Of a stretch of DNA of 64,000 nucleotides, positions 8,924-18,460 are shown one piece after another. The stretch is from the NCBI RefSeq assembly GCF_001262015.1, contig NZ_CP012075.1, positions 1 through 64,000 of the forward strand. The letters are read 5' to 3'. Within the stretch, counting starts at the first letter, position 1. Every line of letters begins with the position of its first letter. The notes under the pieces were generated by a model. The model was not told where the DNA came from. It made no database searches and saw only the letters and a list, made by a program, of their open reading frames with translations. Source of the DNA: Prevotella fusca JCM 17724. GTDB taxonomy: Bacteria > Bacteroidota > Bacteroidia > Bacteroidales > Bacteroidaceae. The translations under genes and the position numbers were made by a program.

Positions 8924-10525
8924 ATGAAGCAGGTTTACTACTTTCTTTTCTTAGTGCTGCTGACGTTGTCGTCAGTAAGTGCAAAGGCTGATACACCAGT
9001 AAAAATCAAGGTGGATGATGTCAGCAGAGTTACTGTAAAGGTCAATTATGCCCCTGTTGCCGGTCTTGTCAACGGTGTGAACACGGTGAACGTTCCCCAA
9101 TATGGGTCTTTGATGGTTGAGGCAAAGCAGGGATTCTATCTGAAGAGCGTCATGAAGACGACAGCTTCGGGCGACAACGTGGCGCAGAGCATTACGAATC
9201 TTACCAGTTGCAACATCTATGTCTCAGAGTCGGACAAGAATGTACTTTACACCGTTAAGAGTGGCGACCTTGCCGCTGTCCGCACGGGTTCGTGCACGGT
9301 GAAGGTCGACAATGCTGTGAAGGTGAAGTTAGTACGCTATGAGTCGCAGTCTGTAGTTGACCTGCAAAACGGTGAGAATACTGTGAAATGGATTCCTAAT
9401 ACTGAGAAAACACTTGTTATCAGCAATGCTAATTATGGTGATGCACCTATTTACAAGGTGACACTTGACGGTCAGGAGGTGGCTGCTTCAGGCGGTCAGT
9501 ACTTCGTTATGCCTGTAGAGGGCAGCATGGTTGTTGTTGCAGCCGATTATCCTGATGTGTCCTGTGCGGTGAAGTTCAACTTCTCTGATGAGGCGGCAAA
9601 GGGTGTTCTGTCGAAGGTGATGGCTGACGGAGTGGAGGTGCAGGGCTACAGCGATGCCGGTTTCACGCTGAAGGCAGGGGCGAAGTTGTCGTTGAAGTTC
9701 GACCAGACCAACTATTCCTTAGACGCTTTCAAGGTCAATGGCGATGCTGTAAGCATCTATGGTACTTATGAATGTTATGTGAAAGGCGAGACAGTCTTTG
9801 ATATCCAGGCGCATAAGTATGCCACGGTGAAAGGCTTGCTGACGGTTGACAAGGCAGCAAATATCACCGTTTATGAGGGGCAGAGCTATAATAATAAGGT
9901 GATAACACTGCATGATGGCGAGAATAGCATTGAAGTGGGTGAGAAGAACAATCTCATCCAGGTGAAGCCTAACAGCGGTTGCAAGATTGAGTCGTTGAAG
10001 GTCAACGGCAATGGCTTGTCTGCCAATTACGAAGGTGCTTACGAGGTAAGACTGGCTGAGGGAATGAAGATAGAGATTACTACTTCTGCCATTGTGCGCG
10101 ACCAGAAGACAACGGTTTTCATTGATGATATAAGCCTTGCCAACTATGGATTTAACTTCTATCGTTCCGACCGTTCCACAGTACAGATGCAGACAGGTGA
10201 AAATACGCTTATGTTCTCAGCGGATGATAATCACTTCATGCTTGGTGCATACGGGAATGATATGAGTAAGATGGTGGTGAAGCTGAATGGAAAGAAGCTC
10301 GAGCCTGCTTACCCCGGCGGTACAAGTTTTGAGTTCGAATTGCGGAATAATGACCGTCTGGATGTTCTGCTCAAGGGAGAAACGGATGGTATAGGCACTG
10401 TGCAACAGGCAAGGAATGGCAAGACTGTGGTCTATCGTCTTGACGGAACACGTGTGGAAGGAACCAGTCTGCCTGATGGAATGTATATTATTAATGGTAA
10501 AAAGGTTATAGTAAACAAGCGATGA
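8924..10525 (+). CDS. Exported beta-rich protein with Prevotella-type C-terminal region
   Basis: 533 residues. Residues 1-22 form a signal peptide (FLFLVLLTLSSVSAKA). The body is made of repeated ~70-80 residue beta-strand blocks with recurring phrases on the pattern NGENTVKW, DGENSIEVG, TGENTLMF, suggesting several tandem domains of one fold. The end (YRLDGTRVEGTSLPDG, then MYIINGKKV) is the C-terminal region common in exported Prevotella proteins, possibly a sorting or anchoring signal. No enzyme motif is visible. The stop overlaps the start of the subtilase gene (ATGA), so the two are translationally coupled. It may be a partner or adhesin for the protease, but that is inference. Confidence 0.75.
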   Translation: MKQVYYFLFLVLLTLSSVSAKADTPVKIKVDDVSRVTVKVNYAPVAGLVNGVNTVNVPQYGSLMVEAKQGFYLKSVMKTTASGDNVAQSITNLTSCNIYVSESDKNVLYTVKSGDLAAVRTGSCTVKVDNAVKVKLVRYESQSVVDLQNGENTVKWIPNTEKTLVISNANYGDAPIYKVTLDGQEVAASGGQYFVMPVEGSMVVVAADYPDVSCAVKFNFSDEAAKGVLSKVMADGVEVQGYSDAGFTLKAGAKLSLKFDQTNYSLDAFKVNGDAVSIYGTYECYVKGETVFDIQAHKYATVKGLLTVDKAANITVYEGQSYNNKVITLHDGENSIEVGEKNNLIQVKPNSGCKIESLKVNGNGLSANYEGAYEVRLAEGMKIEITTSAIVRDQKTTVFIDDISLANYGFNFYRSDRSTVQMQTGENTLMFSADDNHFMLGAYGNDMSKMVVKLNGKKLEPAYPGGTSFEFELRNNDRLDVLLKGETDGIGTVQQARNGKTVVYRLDGTRVEGTSLPDGMYIINGKKVIVNKR

Positions 10526-12897
10526 GAAAGATTCTACTCACGGTATTTGGTTCATGTATGATAGGAATGGCTTTCGGTCAGACAAAGCTCGACTTGCAAA
10601 GTCAGATGGAACTGTTCAAGCTCCGCAACACGTCCATTCCTACCTACAACAGTCGTACACGTTCGTTTGAGCGTCCTAAGAATGTCCCGGAGAACACGAT
10701 GGCAATGATTGAATTCAAGGATGGTGACGGTCGTGCCGAGTTGGAGGAACAGGGAGTAAAGGTTCTTCGGGTGCGTGGCAATATTGCTTTTGTCGTTGTT
10801 CCTCTGGCTGATGTTGAGCGTGTTGCAGCACTGAAATGCGTCCGTCGTATGGAACTTCCGCGTCGTATGTACCAGAAGATGGATGTCGTACGCAAGGAAA
10901 TCGGTGTCGACAAAATTCATCAGGGTATCGACCTTCCTCAGGCTTACACAGGGAAAGGCGTTGTGACGGGTATCGTTGACGGTGGTATTGACCCTAACCA
11001 CATCAACTTCCTCAAGCCCGATGGTACGACCCGTTTCGGTTATATCAGTAAGATTACGGTTGACCAGAGCAACAAGGACGGCTATCTTTATAACAACTAT
11101 TATCCCCGTGCCGTGCTTGATACGATGTCCCAGCGTGACAACACCTATGCCATAGAGGACTTTACGACCGACAGTTACACCACCTTTCACGGTACACATA
11201 CGACGGGAATCATGGCTGGCGGCTATAAGGGAAACATCACTTACGGCAAGAGCGATGATGACGATACGTCTTATCCTGTGTCGGCTTCCAATCCGTTCTA
11301 TGGTTGCGCCACAGAGTCGGAGCTTGTTGCTTCATGCGGTGATTTGCGTGATATGTATATTGCCTTCGGTGTCGATGATGTTGTCCAGTATGCGCTGAAG
11401 TCGGGGAAGTCGCCCAAGCCGTGTGTCATAAACCTTTCCTTGGGAAGCAATATCGGGGTACACGACTCGACGAGTGTGATGAATAAGTTTCTTGCTGAGG
11501 AAGGTAAGCATGCCATCATCTGTGTGGCAGCAGGCAATGAGGCGGATATGGCGGTCGCACTGAAGAAGACCTTTGACAACGCCGATGAGACAGTCAAGAC
11601 CTTTATCACACCGATGCAGCCTGGTGCATTGAAGTCGGGCACGAAGACTTACTTCAATCTCCGCAACGGACAGATAGCAGTTTACAGTAATGACTCTACT
11701 GAGTTCGAGTTCCAGGTTGTTGTTACCAATACGAAGCGTGAGAACCGTGCCGCTGTGCGTATTCCTGTTTTGAAGAATACAAACGGACAGGCTGTCACCT
11801 ATGCTTCGGGCGGTGACTATTCCATGAGCGGTGCGGTCATCAATCAGACCTTTGCCAAGGCTTTCGACGGTTACGTCACTGTGGCTTCTGCCATAGATGC
11901 CGAGACAGGTCGCTATTATGCCATGGCTGAGATTATGACCAGCGATAACCAGAAGACCAACCAAGATGGCAACTATAAGCTGTCGTTGGAGATAAAGAGC
12001 AAGAAAGCCGGACAGCGTGTGGAAGTCTATGGTGATGCACAGCATGTCTACTTTGATGACAATAAACAGACTGGCTTCGTGAGCGGTTCCCGTAATGGTT
12101 CTATCAGCGATATGGCTTGTGCTGCAAATATCGTTACTGTCGGCAGCTACAATGTGCGTAATCACTGGGCATCGCTTGACGGCTATGTCTATGGTTATAA
12201 CAAGAAAGGTGATGGGGACGACTACCCGACAGGTGAAGTCTCACGTTTCTCGTCTTTCGGCACGCTGGCTGATGGTAGAGACCTGCCGACTGTCTGTGCA
12301 CCAGGCGCATCCATTATCTCTTCGGTGAATACTTATGCTGTGGAGAATCCTGATTTAGGCTATTCGGACATGGCATTGCAGGGTAAACTGAAGAAAGACA
12401 AGAAGACTTATTACTGGCACCAGTCGCTTGGTACGTCAATGGCTACACCTGTAGTAGCAGGATCTATCGCTTTATGGCTGGAAGCTAACCCTGCTTTGAC
12501 CTGCAAGGATGTTGTGCGTATTATCAAGGAGACTGCCCGTAAGGATGATTTTGTGAAGAATACGGGTGACCCTGTACAGTGGGGCGCGGGCAAGTTTGAT
12601 GCCTATGCCGGTCTGAAGCAGGTGTTGCGTGAGAAACAGACCGATGGAATCAACGGCGTGCGAACGACCGAAAACAAGGAAGTCCCTGTCATTACGATGA
12701 CGGGTGAGCGTTCGTTTACAGCCTTCCTTGCTGGTGCAAAGCAGCTCGCGGTACGTGTCTATTCGCTTGGTGGTCAGCTGGTTCATTCCCTTTCGGCACA
12801 GGGTGACGAGCTTAATGTCAATGCATCGTCCTGGGGAAAGGGTGTCTACCTTATCCAGGTGAATGGAAGCAAGGCACAGCGTATTGTCATTTACTAA
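10522..12897 (+). CDS. Secreted subtilisin-like serine protease (S8 family)
   Basis: 791 residues with a signal peptide (residues 1-19, ending MAFGQ). After a propeptide-like region the S8 catalytic triad is complete: Asp153 in GIVDGGIDPNH, His226 in FHGTHTTG and Ser639 in LGTSMATPVVAGS. The oxyanion asparagine is in CVAAGNEAD. The long gap between His and Ser holds a ~200-residue beta insert, usual in Bacteroidetes subtilases. The last ~75 residues (VRVYSLGGQLVHSL ... GVYLIQVNGSKAQRIVIY) resemble the type IX secretion C-terminal domain, predicting export across the outer membrane. The start codon overlaps the previous stop by four bases. Likely role is extracellular protein breakdown. Confidence 0.92.
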   Translation: MRKILLTVFGSCMIGMAFGQTKLDLQSQMELFKLRNTSIPTYNSRTRSFERPKNVPENTMAMIEFKDGDGRAELEEQGVKVLRVRGNIAFVVVPLADVERVAALKCVRRMELPRRMYQKMDVVRKEIGVDKIHQGIDLPQAYTGKGVVTGIVDGGIDPNHINFLKPDGTTRFGYISKITVDQSNKDGYLYNNYYPRAVLDTMSQRDNTYAIEDFTTDSYTTFHGTHTTGIMAGGYKGNITYGKSDDDDTSYPVSASNPFYGCATESELVASCGDLRDMYIAFGVDDVVQYALKSGKSPKPCVINLSLGSNIGVHDSTSVMNKFLAEEGKHAIICVAAGNEADMAVALKKTFDNADETVKTFITPMQPGALKSGTKTYFNLRNGQIAVYSNDSTEFEFQVVVTNTKRENRAAVRIPVLKNTNGQAVTYASGGDYSMSGAVINQTFAKAFDGYVTVASAIDAETGRYYAMAEIMTSDNQKTNQDGNYKLSLEIKSKKAGQRVEVYGDAQHVYFDDNKQTGFVSGSRNGSISDMACAANIVTVGSYNVRNHWASLDGYVYGYNKKGDGDDYPTGEVSRFSSFGTLADGRDLPTVCAPGASIISSVNTYAVENPDLGYSDMALQGKLKKDKKTYYWHQSLGTSMATPVVAGSIALWLEANPALTCKDVVRIIKETARKDDFVKNTGDPVQWGAGKFDAYAGLKQVLREKQTDGINGVRTTENKEVPVITMTGERSFTAFLAGAKQLAVRVYSLGGQLVHSLSAQGDELNVNASSWGKGVYLIQVNGSKAQRIVIY

Positions 12898-12920
12898 GTT
12901 ATTTGTCTCTGTCAGCAAAG

Positions 12921-13004
12921 TTACTAACGGTAGGTAACAGTATTACAAACCGTTAGTAACAGCTTTACAAAGGCTTTGTAACCCGATTACTAAGCACAAG
13001 GAGC
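12921..13004 (+). repeat. Array of TTAC...GTAA palindromes at exact 22-bp spacing
   Basis: TTAC starts at 12921, 12943, 12965 and 12987, always 22 bases apart. The third unit is nearly a perfect palindrome (TTACAAAGGCTTTGTAA). It begins 24 bases after the subtilase stop. A second array of this type is at 62880-62962. The step equals that of the CAA arrays, and CAAAGGC within the palindrome resembles CAAAAGGGC. The rest of 12898-13289 shows no convincing gene. Confidence 0.75.
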
Positions 13005-13289
13005 AGAATGGAGACAAACGATAGGATGCACACTTTGTGTGTTCTTCGATAACACTTGATGACAGGATGTATCAGAATGGAACGTATCAACAATGTAGGA
13101 CAGTATAGTCTATGCATCCGTAAACGATGTCAGTTAGTGTCTGCGCTGGGTTTGTGTCTTTTGCAGACTATTGTTGAAAGTCGTTCCAAGACGGTTTCCT
13201 ATGTTTTTCTTCTGGTACTCCTTTCTCTTAACCAGCTGCTTGCAGGATGCCTGTCGGCAGATTGTACTCAAAAAATAAGTTAGTGTTGT

Positions 13290-13625
13290 CTCGTAAACAT
13301 TTCATGCATAAGTAAGTCTTTTGGGTCTTGTTAAGTATAATACGTTATAATGATGGCTCTCTCTTTCCATCTTCAACCGATGTGTTGTTGCCCATCACAT
13401 GTTGTGTTGTTGGTAAACACCAATGGTGTTGAGGGCTAACCACGTTGGAATATGTAGCTGTGTTGGAAGCAACTTGTCGTTAGAGGAGAGTTGTACTACC
13501 AAAGGCAAACAAAACATATTTGATTAAAAGGAACTAATTTTCCCCTCCCCCCATACGATATTAACCATTTAAATCAGACTCCGCATTGGAGCGCATGCTA
13601 TTTAAGTTTTATCGGACAGCAATTA
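13290..13625 (+). repeat. Copy 2 of a ~300-bp intergenic repeat (partner at 5345-5660)
   Basis: Shares with the 5.3-kb copy the ordered blocks gtaaaca, cataagta, ccgatgtg, gttgttggtaaacaccaat, ggtgttg, gtactaccaa and atcggacag. The first palindrome is decayed here (GATGTGTTGTTGCCCATC). A C-rich insertion (cccctcccccc) interrupts the 3' part. It lies directly upstream of the leucine-rich-repeat gene, for which no clear TAnnTTTG box was found. Confidence 0.65.
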
Positions 13626-13661
13626 AAAGAATACAGTACTCATTTTTATTTACTATTTAAT

Positions 13662-16600
13662 ATGAAGCATAAGTTTACTTTCCTGCCATCCTTTCTTCTG
13701 TTGATGATGGCTATGTTGTGGAGCTCGCTCGCTGTTCATGCACAGGAAGAGCAGATTATCAGGTTCCATACCAATGTTCCTGCAAAAGCAAAGAACAGTG
13801 GTACAGCTGCACAGGTCTCCTTTGTGCTGGGTGCAGCGGATGAGGACATGACGGTCAGCATTGACTGTGGCGCAGGTGATACCGAGTTCGATGTGAAGAA
13901 AGCCAAGGTGGAGAACGACAATGGCGAACAGACCATCAAAGGCTCGCTTTTCACGGGTGTCGTGTCTGACGAAGGCTGGGTGACGATTACCGGCGACCCG
14001 GACAATCTCTATTTCTTCAATGCTTCAGGCAATGAAATCGACCAGATTGAGTTCAGTGAGAACCTGAAACTCAGAGTTCTGAACCTGGAACATAATGTGC
14101 TGAACGCCTTGAATATTGACAAGCTACAGCATCTGAATGTCATCTATCTGCAGGATAATCCGTTCACAGCAGCCACACCGCTGATGATTGGCAGTATGCC
14201 TGAACTCGTAGTTCTGGAGGTGCCACAGATAGGACATATCTCACAGAACTTCACCCTTCGCAACTTTCCTAAGCTCCGTTCGTTCGATGCTTATCATACA
14301 TTGGGACTGAAGTCCGTTGATCCGACGGGCTGTCCTAACCTGCAGCGTCTGAGTCTTGACATGACAAATGTTGAGTCAGTTGACCTCTCACAGAATCCCT
14401 TGCTGCAGATTCTGAATGTCAGCGACTCTCGTGTGAAGAGTCTCGACCTCAGTCATAATCCGAAAATCGTACAGCTTTATATCTCGCATTCTTCCGGCAC
14501 AGTGAATACGGATGTGAAGTTCGACAATATCGACATAACGAATTGTCCGGAACTTTACTACTTCTATTGTGGCGGCAATAACCTGTATACGCTCGATTTG
14601 AGCAAGAACCCGAAACTCTTTACTCTCTCATGCGACCGCAACCTACTGAAAAGTCTTGACGTTAGCAACAACCCCGACCTCTATAGTGTCAACGTGCGTT
14701 ACAACTACATGGACTTCGCTACGTTGCCTTGGCCGGGCAACTGGTTCGAGTATTACCATGAGCAGAATCCGTTGGAGCTGGATGATACCTATAAGGTAGG
14801 GGATGTCATCGACCTCGGCAGACGTGTGCTCCGTGCAAAGACTACCACCCAGGCGAAGCTCTATCGTGTGCCTAAGGCTGATCCGACAAAGCCTGTTGAG
14901 CTGGACGAGTCGTACTATTCCTATGCAGACGGTAAGGTAACATTGAAGAAGGCATTGGATGAAGAGGTGTTTGTTCAGTTCACTAACAGTGTTCTCAAGG
15001 ACTATCCCATCCGCACCGAGAACTTCCGTGTGAAGACTGTTGCCGAGTTCGGTAAGGATGTGAAGGCTATCGAACTGGCAAGTCTCGGTTCTGAAGGTTC
15101 GCCTGTTAAGATGTCTGTGGGCATTCTCGATGCTACGGAGGCTAACCCCGTAACGGTGAAGGTTGACCTTGGTGATGGAAATACTACCCCGTTCCAGGTT
15201 ACATCTGACCGTCCTGCAACAGCCAACATCAATACCGTCCGCACGGGTTCAGGCAATATAATTGTCTATGTTCCGCAGGACAGGTATGTGACAACTTTGG
15301 AGTCTGATGGTCAGTATATTGACAATATTGACCTCTCCGCACTCACCGAACTCCGTACACTCTCGCTGAAGAATGCAGGTCTGACAATCATCGATCTTGC
15401 CTACAACAACAAGCTCGAGAAACTTGATCTTTCCGGCAACAGTCTCAAGCGTGTCGACCTCCGTGGTCCGTCGACTTACTTCTACAAGAGTAAACTTTCC
15501 GACATCAACGTAAGCAGAAACCAGTTGGATTCACTTCTCTTCAATGACCTCTATGCTGTCCGCAAGCTCAATGTCAGCCATAACAATCTGAACAATCTGG
15601 ATGTTTCTGACGCTGACAACCTGCGTGTACTTGATATTTCTTACAACAAGTTCACACGCCTTTTGCTTAATCACAGTGAACTCGTTGAGGAAATCAATGC
15701 TTCAAACAATGCACTCACCGAGGTGAAGATACCGCCAGTTGCACCTGTTGCCAAGCTGAACGTCAGCGGAAACTACTTCACTTTGGCGAATATGCCTGAT
15801 GACTTCGGACTGGCACAAGGCAAGTTCATCTATGCACCACAGCATGTGCTGCAGATTTCAACATCTTCCCCCGGAATTGACCTTTCTGAACAGTATATCA
15901 CAAGGAACGGTGCGACGACACAGTTTGTATGGAAGAAGAAGGACGGTCAGCCGCTGAAGCTGGGAACTGACTACACCATCAGCAATGGCTCGGCAAAGTT
16001 CCTTAACCTCGGTCTTGACTCTATTTATTGTGAGATGACACATGCAGGCTACCCGGATTTCCAAGGTGCTGACGTCTTTAAGACAACCTGCGTTCATCCT
16101 ATAAGTATGCCACAGTACGAGCTGGCTTCGTTCACTACCGTCAACCAGACGGACAGTGTGGCACTCTCTTTGGCAAGCTACGAGCCGGGTAAGTCGGTTT
16201 ATTTCGAATGGAATGGTGACGGTAACGTTACCCAGTACGCTCTTGACACCACCTACAAGCTCTTCCGTGCCAAGTCAAAGGAGAATGCAAAGGTGCGTGT
16301 GCTTGTTGCTGAGGCTGATGACAAACTCAAGATATTCAGCGTGTCCAATGTCAAGATGAGCCAGGCTGACCTCTCTGGTCTGAAGGATGCAAAGGTAATT
16401 GCAGTTGCTGGGGCTGGTCTGTCGGCTGTCAAACTTCCTGCTTCAGCTCCTGGTCTGACCGACCTGAACCTTGACGATAATGCACTGAGCGATATAGACC
16501 TGTCACATTTCCCGAAGCTCTTTTCAGTCTCTCTGATTGGCAATAAGTTCAAGACATTCGACCTTTCGCAGGCTCAGAGCCTTGGAGTGGCTTACCTCTC

Positions 16601-17378
16601 AAGTAATAAGATGAAAGATATCAAGCTCGATAATCCTAACCTCTGGAACCTCGACTTGAGTAACAATGATCTTGAAAGCGTATCCCTTGACAAACTGCCA
16701 GCACTGGAGCAGCTGTGGCTGAACGCCAATAAGCTGACAAAGGTTGACGTATCAAAGAATCCGAAACTTGCCGTACTAAATATCGTTGGCAACCGTCTGA
16801 AGTTCTCTACCATGCCTTTGCCAATAAATAATGGCAAGCCTTTCAATAAGTATTCATACAATCTTCAGGCACCGATTGATGTCAAGTGCGTTAATGGTAA
16901 GGTTGACCTCAGTTCTGAGGCTGTAGTAGGCGGTGAGCCAACGACCTATCGTTGGTTTGACGGTAATGTCAAGTATATTGACGGTGAGTTGCAAGGTGAG
17001 GAGTTGGACAAGAATGAGGAATATACGGTTGAGAACGGTGTTACTACGCTGAAACTCACCCAGTCGTTCACGAAACTTGTCTGTGTCATGGCAAACGACA
17101 ACTTCCCTAATGCTCTCATTTATACGAACTATATTGAGTTTACCCCTGATCCGACAGGTATTGATGCTGTCAGTGCCGATAAGGATGTGAAGATTCAGTT
17201 TGTTGAAGGCGGTATCAACGTCCTTGGGGCAAAGAACAATATAGTTGCTGTCTATACCATTGATGGTAAGCTGGCTTATCAGAGCAAGGTTGTTGACGAT
17301 GCGGCCCGCATCTCCTTGGCTCGTGGTACCTATATTGTACGTGTAGGCACCAAGGCGGCAAAAGTGAGTATCAGGTAA
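13662..17378 (+). CDS. Large secreted leucine-rich-repeat protein
   Basis: 1238 residues with a signal peptide (LLLMMAMLWSSLAVHAQ, cut near residue 28). At least three blocks of leucine-rich repeats of the form LxxLDLSxNxL are seen: residues ~130-360, ~550-700 and ~905-1030 (KLEKLDLSGNSLKRVDL, LWNLDLSNNDLESVSL). They are separated by beta-rich spacers of about 150-200 residues. The end (VYTIDGKLAYQSKV ... GTYIVRVGTKAAKVSIR) is a C-terminal region like that of type IX secretion substrates. Proteins of this shape act as adhesins or binding scaffolds on the surface of oral Bacteroidetes. The repeats are closer to the internalin/DLSxN class than to the BspA class. Host or bacterial ligand unknown. 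Confidence 0.85.
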   Translation: MKHKFTFLPSFLLLMMAMLWSSLAVHAQEEQIIRFHTNVPAKAKNSGTAAQVSFVLGAADEDMTVSIDCGAGDTEFDVKKAKVENDNGEQTIKGSLFTGVVSDEGWVTITGDPDNLYFFNASGNEIDQIEFSENLKLRVLNLEHNVLNALNIDKLQHLNVIYLQDNPFTAATPLMIGSMPELVVLEVPQIGHISQNFTLRNFPKLRSFDAYHTLGLKSVDPTGCPNLQRLSLDMTNVESVDLSQNPLLQILNVSDSRVKSLDLSHNPKIVQLYISHSSGTVNTDVKFDNIDITNCPELYYFYCGGNNLYTLDLSKNPKLFTLSCDRNLLKSLDVSNNPDLYSVNVRYNYMDFATLPWPGNWFEYYHEQNPLELDDTYKVGDVIDLGRRVLRAKTTTQAKLYRVPKADPTKPVELDESYYSYADGKVTLKKALDEEVFVQFTNSVLKDYPIRTENFRVKTVAEFGKDVKAIELASLGSEGSPVKMSVGILDATEANPVTVKVDLGDGNTTPFQVTSDRPATANINTVRTGSGNIIVYVPQDRYVTTLESDGQYIDNIDLSALTELRTLSLKNAGLTIIDLAYNNKLEKLDLSGNSLKRVDLRGPSTYFYKSKLSDINVSRNQLDSLLFNDLYAVRKLNVSHNNLNNLDVSDADNLRVLDISYNKFTRLLLNHSELVEEINASNNALTEVKIPPVAPVAKLNVSGNYFTLANMPDDFGLAQGKFIYAPQHVLQISTSSPGIDLSEQYITRNGATTQFVWKKKDGQPLKLGTDYTISNGSAKFLNLGLDSIYCEMTHAGYPDFQGADVFKTTCVHPISMPQYELASFTTVNQTDSVALSLASYEPGKSVYFEWNGDGNVTQYALDTTYKLFRAKSKENAKVRVLVAEADDKLKIFSVSNVKMSQADLSGLKDAKVIAVAGAGLSAVKLPASAPGLTDLNLDDNALSDIDLSHFPKLFSVSLIGNKFKTFDLSQAQSLGVAYLSSNKMKDIKLDNPNLWNLDLSNNDLESVSLDKLPALEQLWLNANKLTKVDVSKNPKLAVLNIVGNRLKFSTMPLPINNGKPFNKYSYNLQAPIDVKCVNGKVDLSSEAVVGGEPTTYRWFDGNVKYIDGELQGEELDKNEEYTVENGVTTLKLTQSFTKLVCVMANDNFPNALIYTNYIEFTPDPTGIDAVSADKDVKIQFVEGGINVLGAKNNIVAVYTIDGKLAYQSKVVDDAARISLARGTYIVRVGTKAAKVSIR

Positions 17379-17675
17379 GTAAACAATGTTTTTGCTTGTC
17401 ATGTGTGCAGTATCTGCTTTCTTCTTGCAAGAGCATAGCAGGCTATGCAACTGAACGAGAAAGCAGAGAGTGCGCACAAAAGCAAGAGAAGACAAAGAAC
17501 TTACCGTATTCATAGGATGAACATTTCAGCATGGATATTGTAGAACCTACATATATCTGTTTGGTTCTGAACACCTACTTGACTTTTATTTCCTAAGCTG
17601 TAGGGTGTGTCAAAACTCAAACTCAGAAGAAAGTGACTTCTGATCTGGAAGCCAATCATCCTAAACAACACTTAA

Positions 17676-17727
17676 AAGAGCCATATCTGAACTTATGATT
17701 AAAGCCAGATATGGCTCTTCTTATTTC
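17676..17727 (+). terminator. Terminator hairpin, GAGCCATATC type
   Basis: AAGAGCCATATCTG (17676-17689) pairs perfectly with CAGATATGGCTCTT (17706-17719), loop 16 bases, followed by cttatttc. It lies ~300 bases after the leucine-rich-repeat gene. A near-twin stem is at 47536-47579. Both are preceded by a similar gtgtgt(c/t)aaaact stretch 60-75 bases upstream. Confidence 0.7.
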
Positions 17728-17944
17728 AATTATGTCAGGAAGCAATACTATTAACAAGAAATGATAGAAGTTGTTATCTAAGGGCTGATAGGGGATAAAG
17801 CAGAAGAACAGTAAGTTTTGTCGTATTGATTTCTTTTCTGTATTTTCCATAAAAATGTGTGCTGTTTCTTTTATGGTGACAGGTCTGAAATATATTTACA
17901 AAAAATCTATCAGCCTTCCTTAAAATTCCTATAAATGGCTTTCT

Positions 17945-18110
17945 TTTTTCATGTTTGTAACTAACAGTAATTCAGCATATTGCAAACTTGTACAGGAAAA
18001 GGTGCTTGATTGGGCTTCAATTAAGCCTTAGTTAGGCTTCAATTAACGCCCTTTTGAACGTCAATTTGGGCTTAATTCAAGTGCAGGAAAGCATAGATTG
18101 AAAACAAGGT
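17945..18110 (+). repeat. Solo 22-bp phased CAA-unit array
   Basis: A diverged lead-in (tgcaaacttgtacaggaaaaggtgctt) is followed by CAA units at 18018, 18040 and 18062, with CAG at 18084, all 22 bases apart. Units begin CAATTAAGCC, CAATTAACGCC and CAATTTGGGC. Neighbouring units are partly complementary (AATTAAGCC against GGCTTAATT), so the transcript could fold. No MITE ends are visible. The rest of 17728-18407 shows a C-rich palindrome near 18140 and no gene. Confidence 0.75.
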
Positions 18111-18407
18111 GAGGAAATAATAGGACAAAACAGTGCCGCCCCTACCTCTCCGCAGGAGGAAAAGGGAGTGAAGATAATGATGCTCCTATGTGTTTGGATG
18201 ATATTATTCTGAGGCTGTTCCAGTATCCTTAATCTCAATTTGCACATTAGATTTGTTGAAATCAGATGGTTATAAACCCTCTATGCTGCTGTTTGATATA
18301 TAACTTCTGAACAAGTGAAGATGATTCTTCTGACGACTGATTGGGATTAAAGCACCCTTGTTAATCATAATTATGAGTTCCTTATTTCCTGTTTGAGAAA
18401 AGTTTTG

Positions 18408-18415
18408 TATATTTG
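18408..18415 (+). promoter_or_regulatory. Possible -7 box of the tandem kinase locus
   Basis: TATATTTG fits TAnnTTTG and lies 46 bases before the ATG at 18461. No TTG is found at the standard spacing. Confidence 0.35.
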
Positions 18416-18460
18416 CCTTTGATTTTATAGATGACAAGTAGCAAAGGCTATACAAGATAG

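Noticed and set aside
11332-12165. 277-codon minus-strand frame
   Set aside because: Shadow of the subtilase, whose catalytic motifs are intact on the plus strand.
13056-13283. 75-codon open frame after the subtilase
   Set aside because: No promoter, no homology pattern recognised, cysteine-rich and random-looking.
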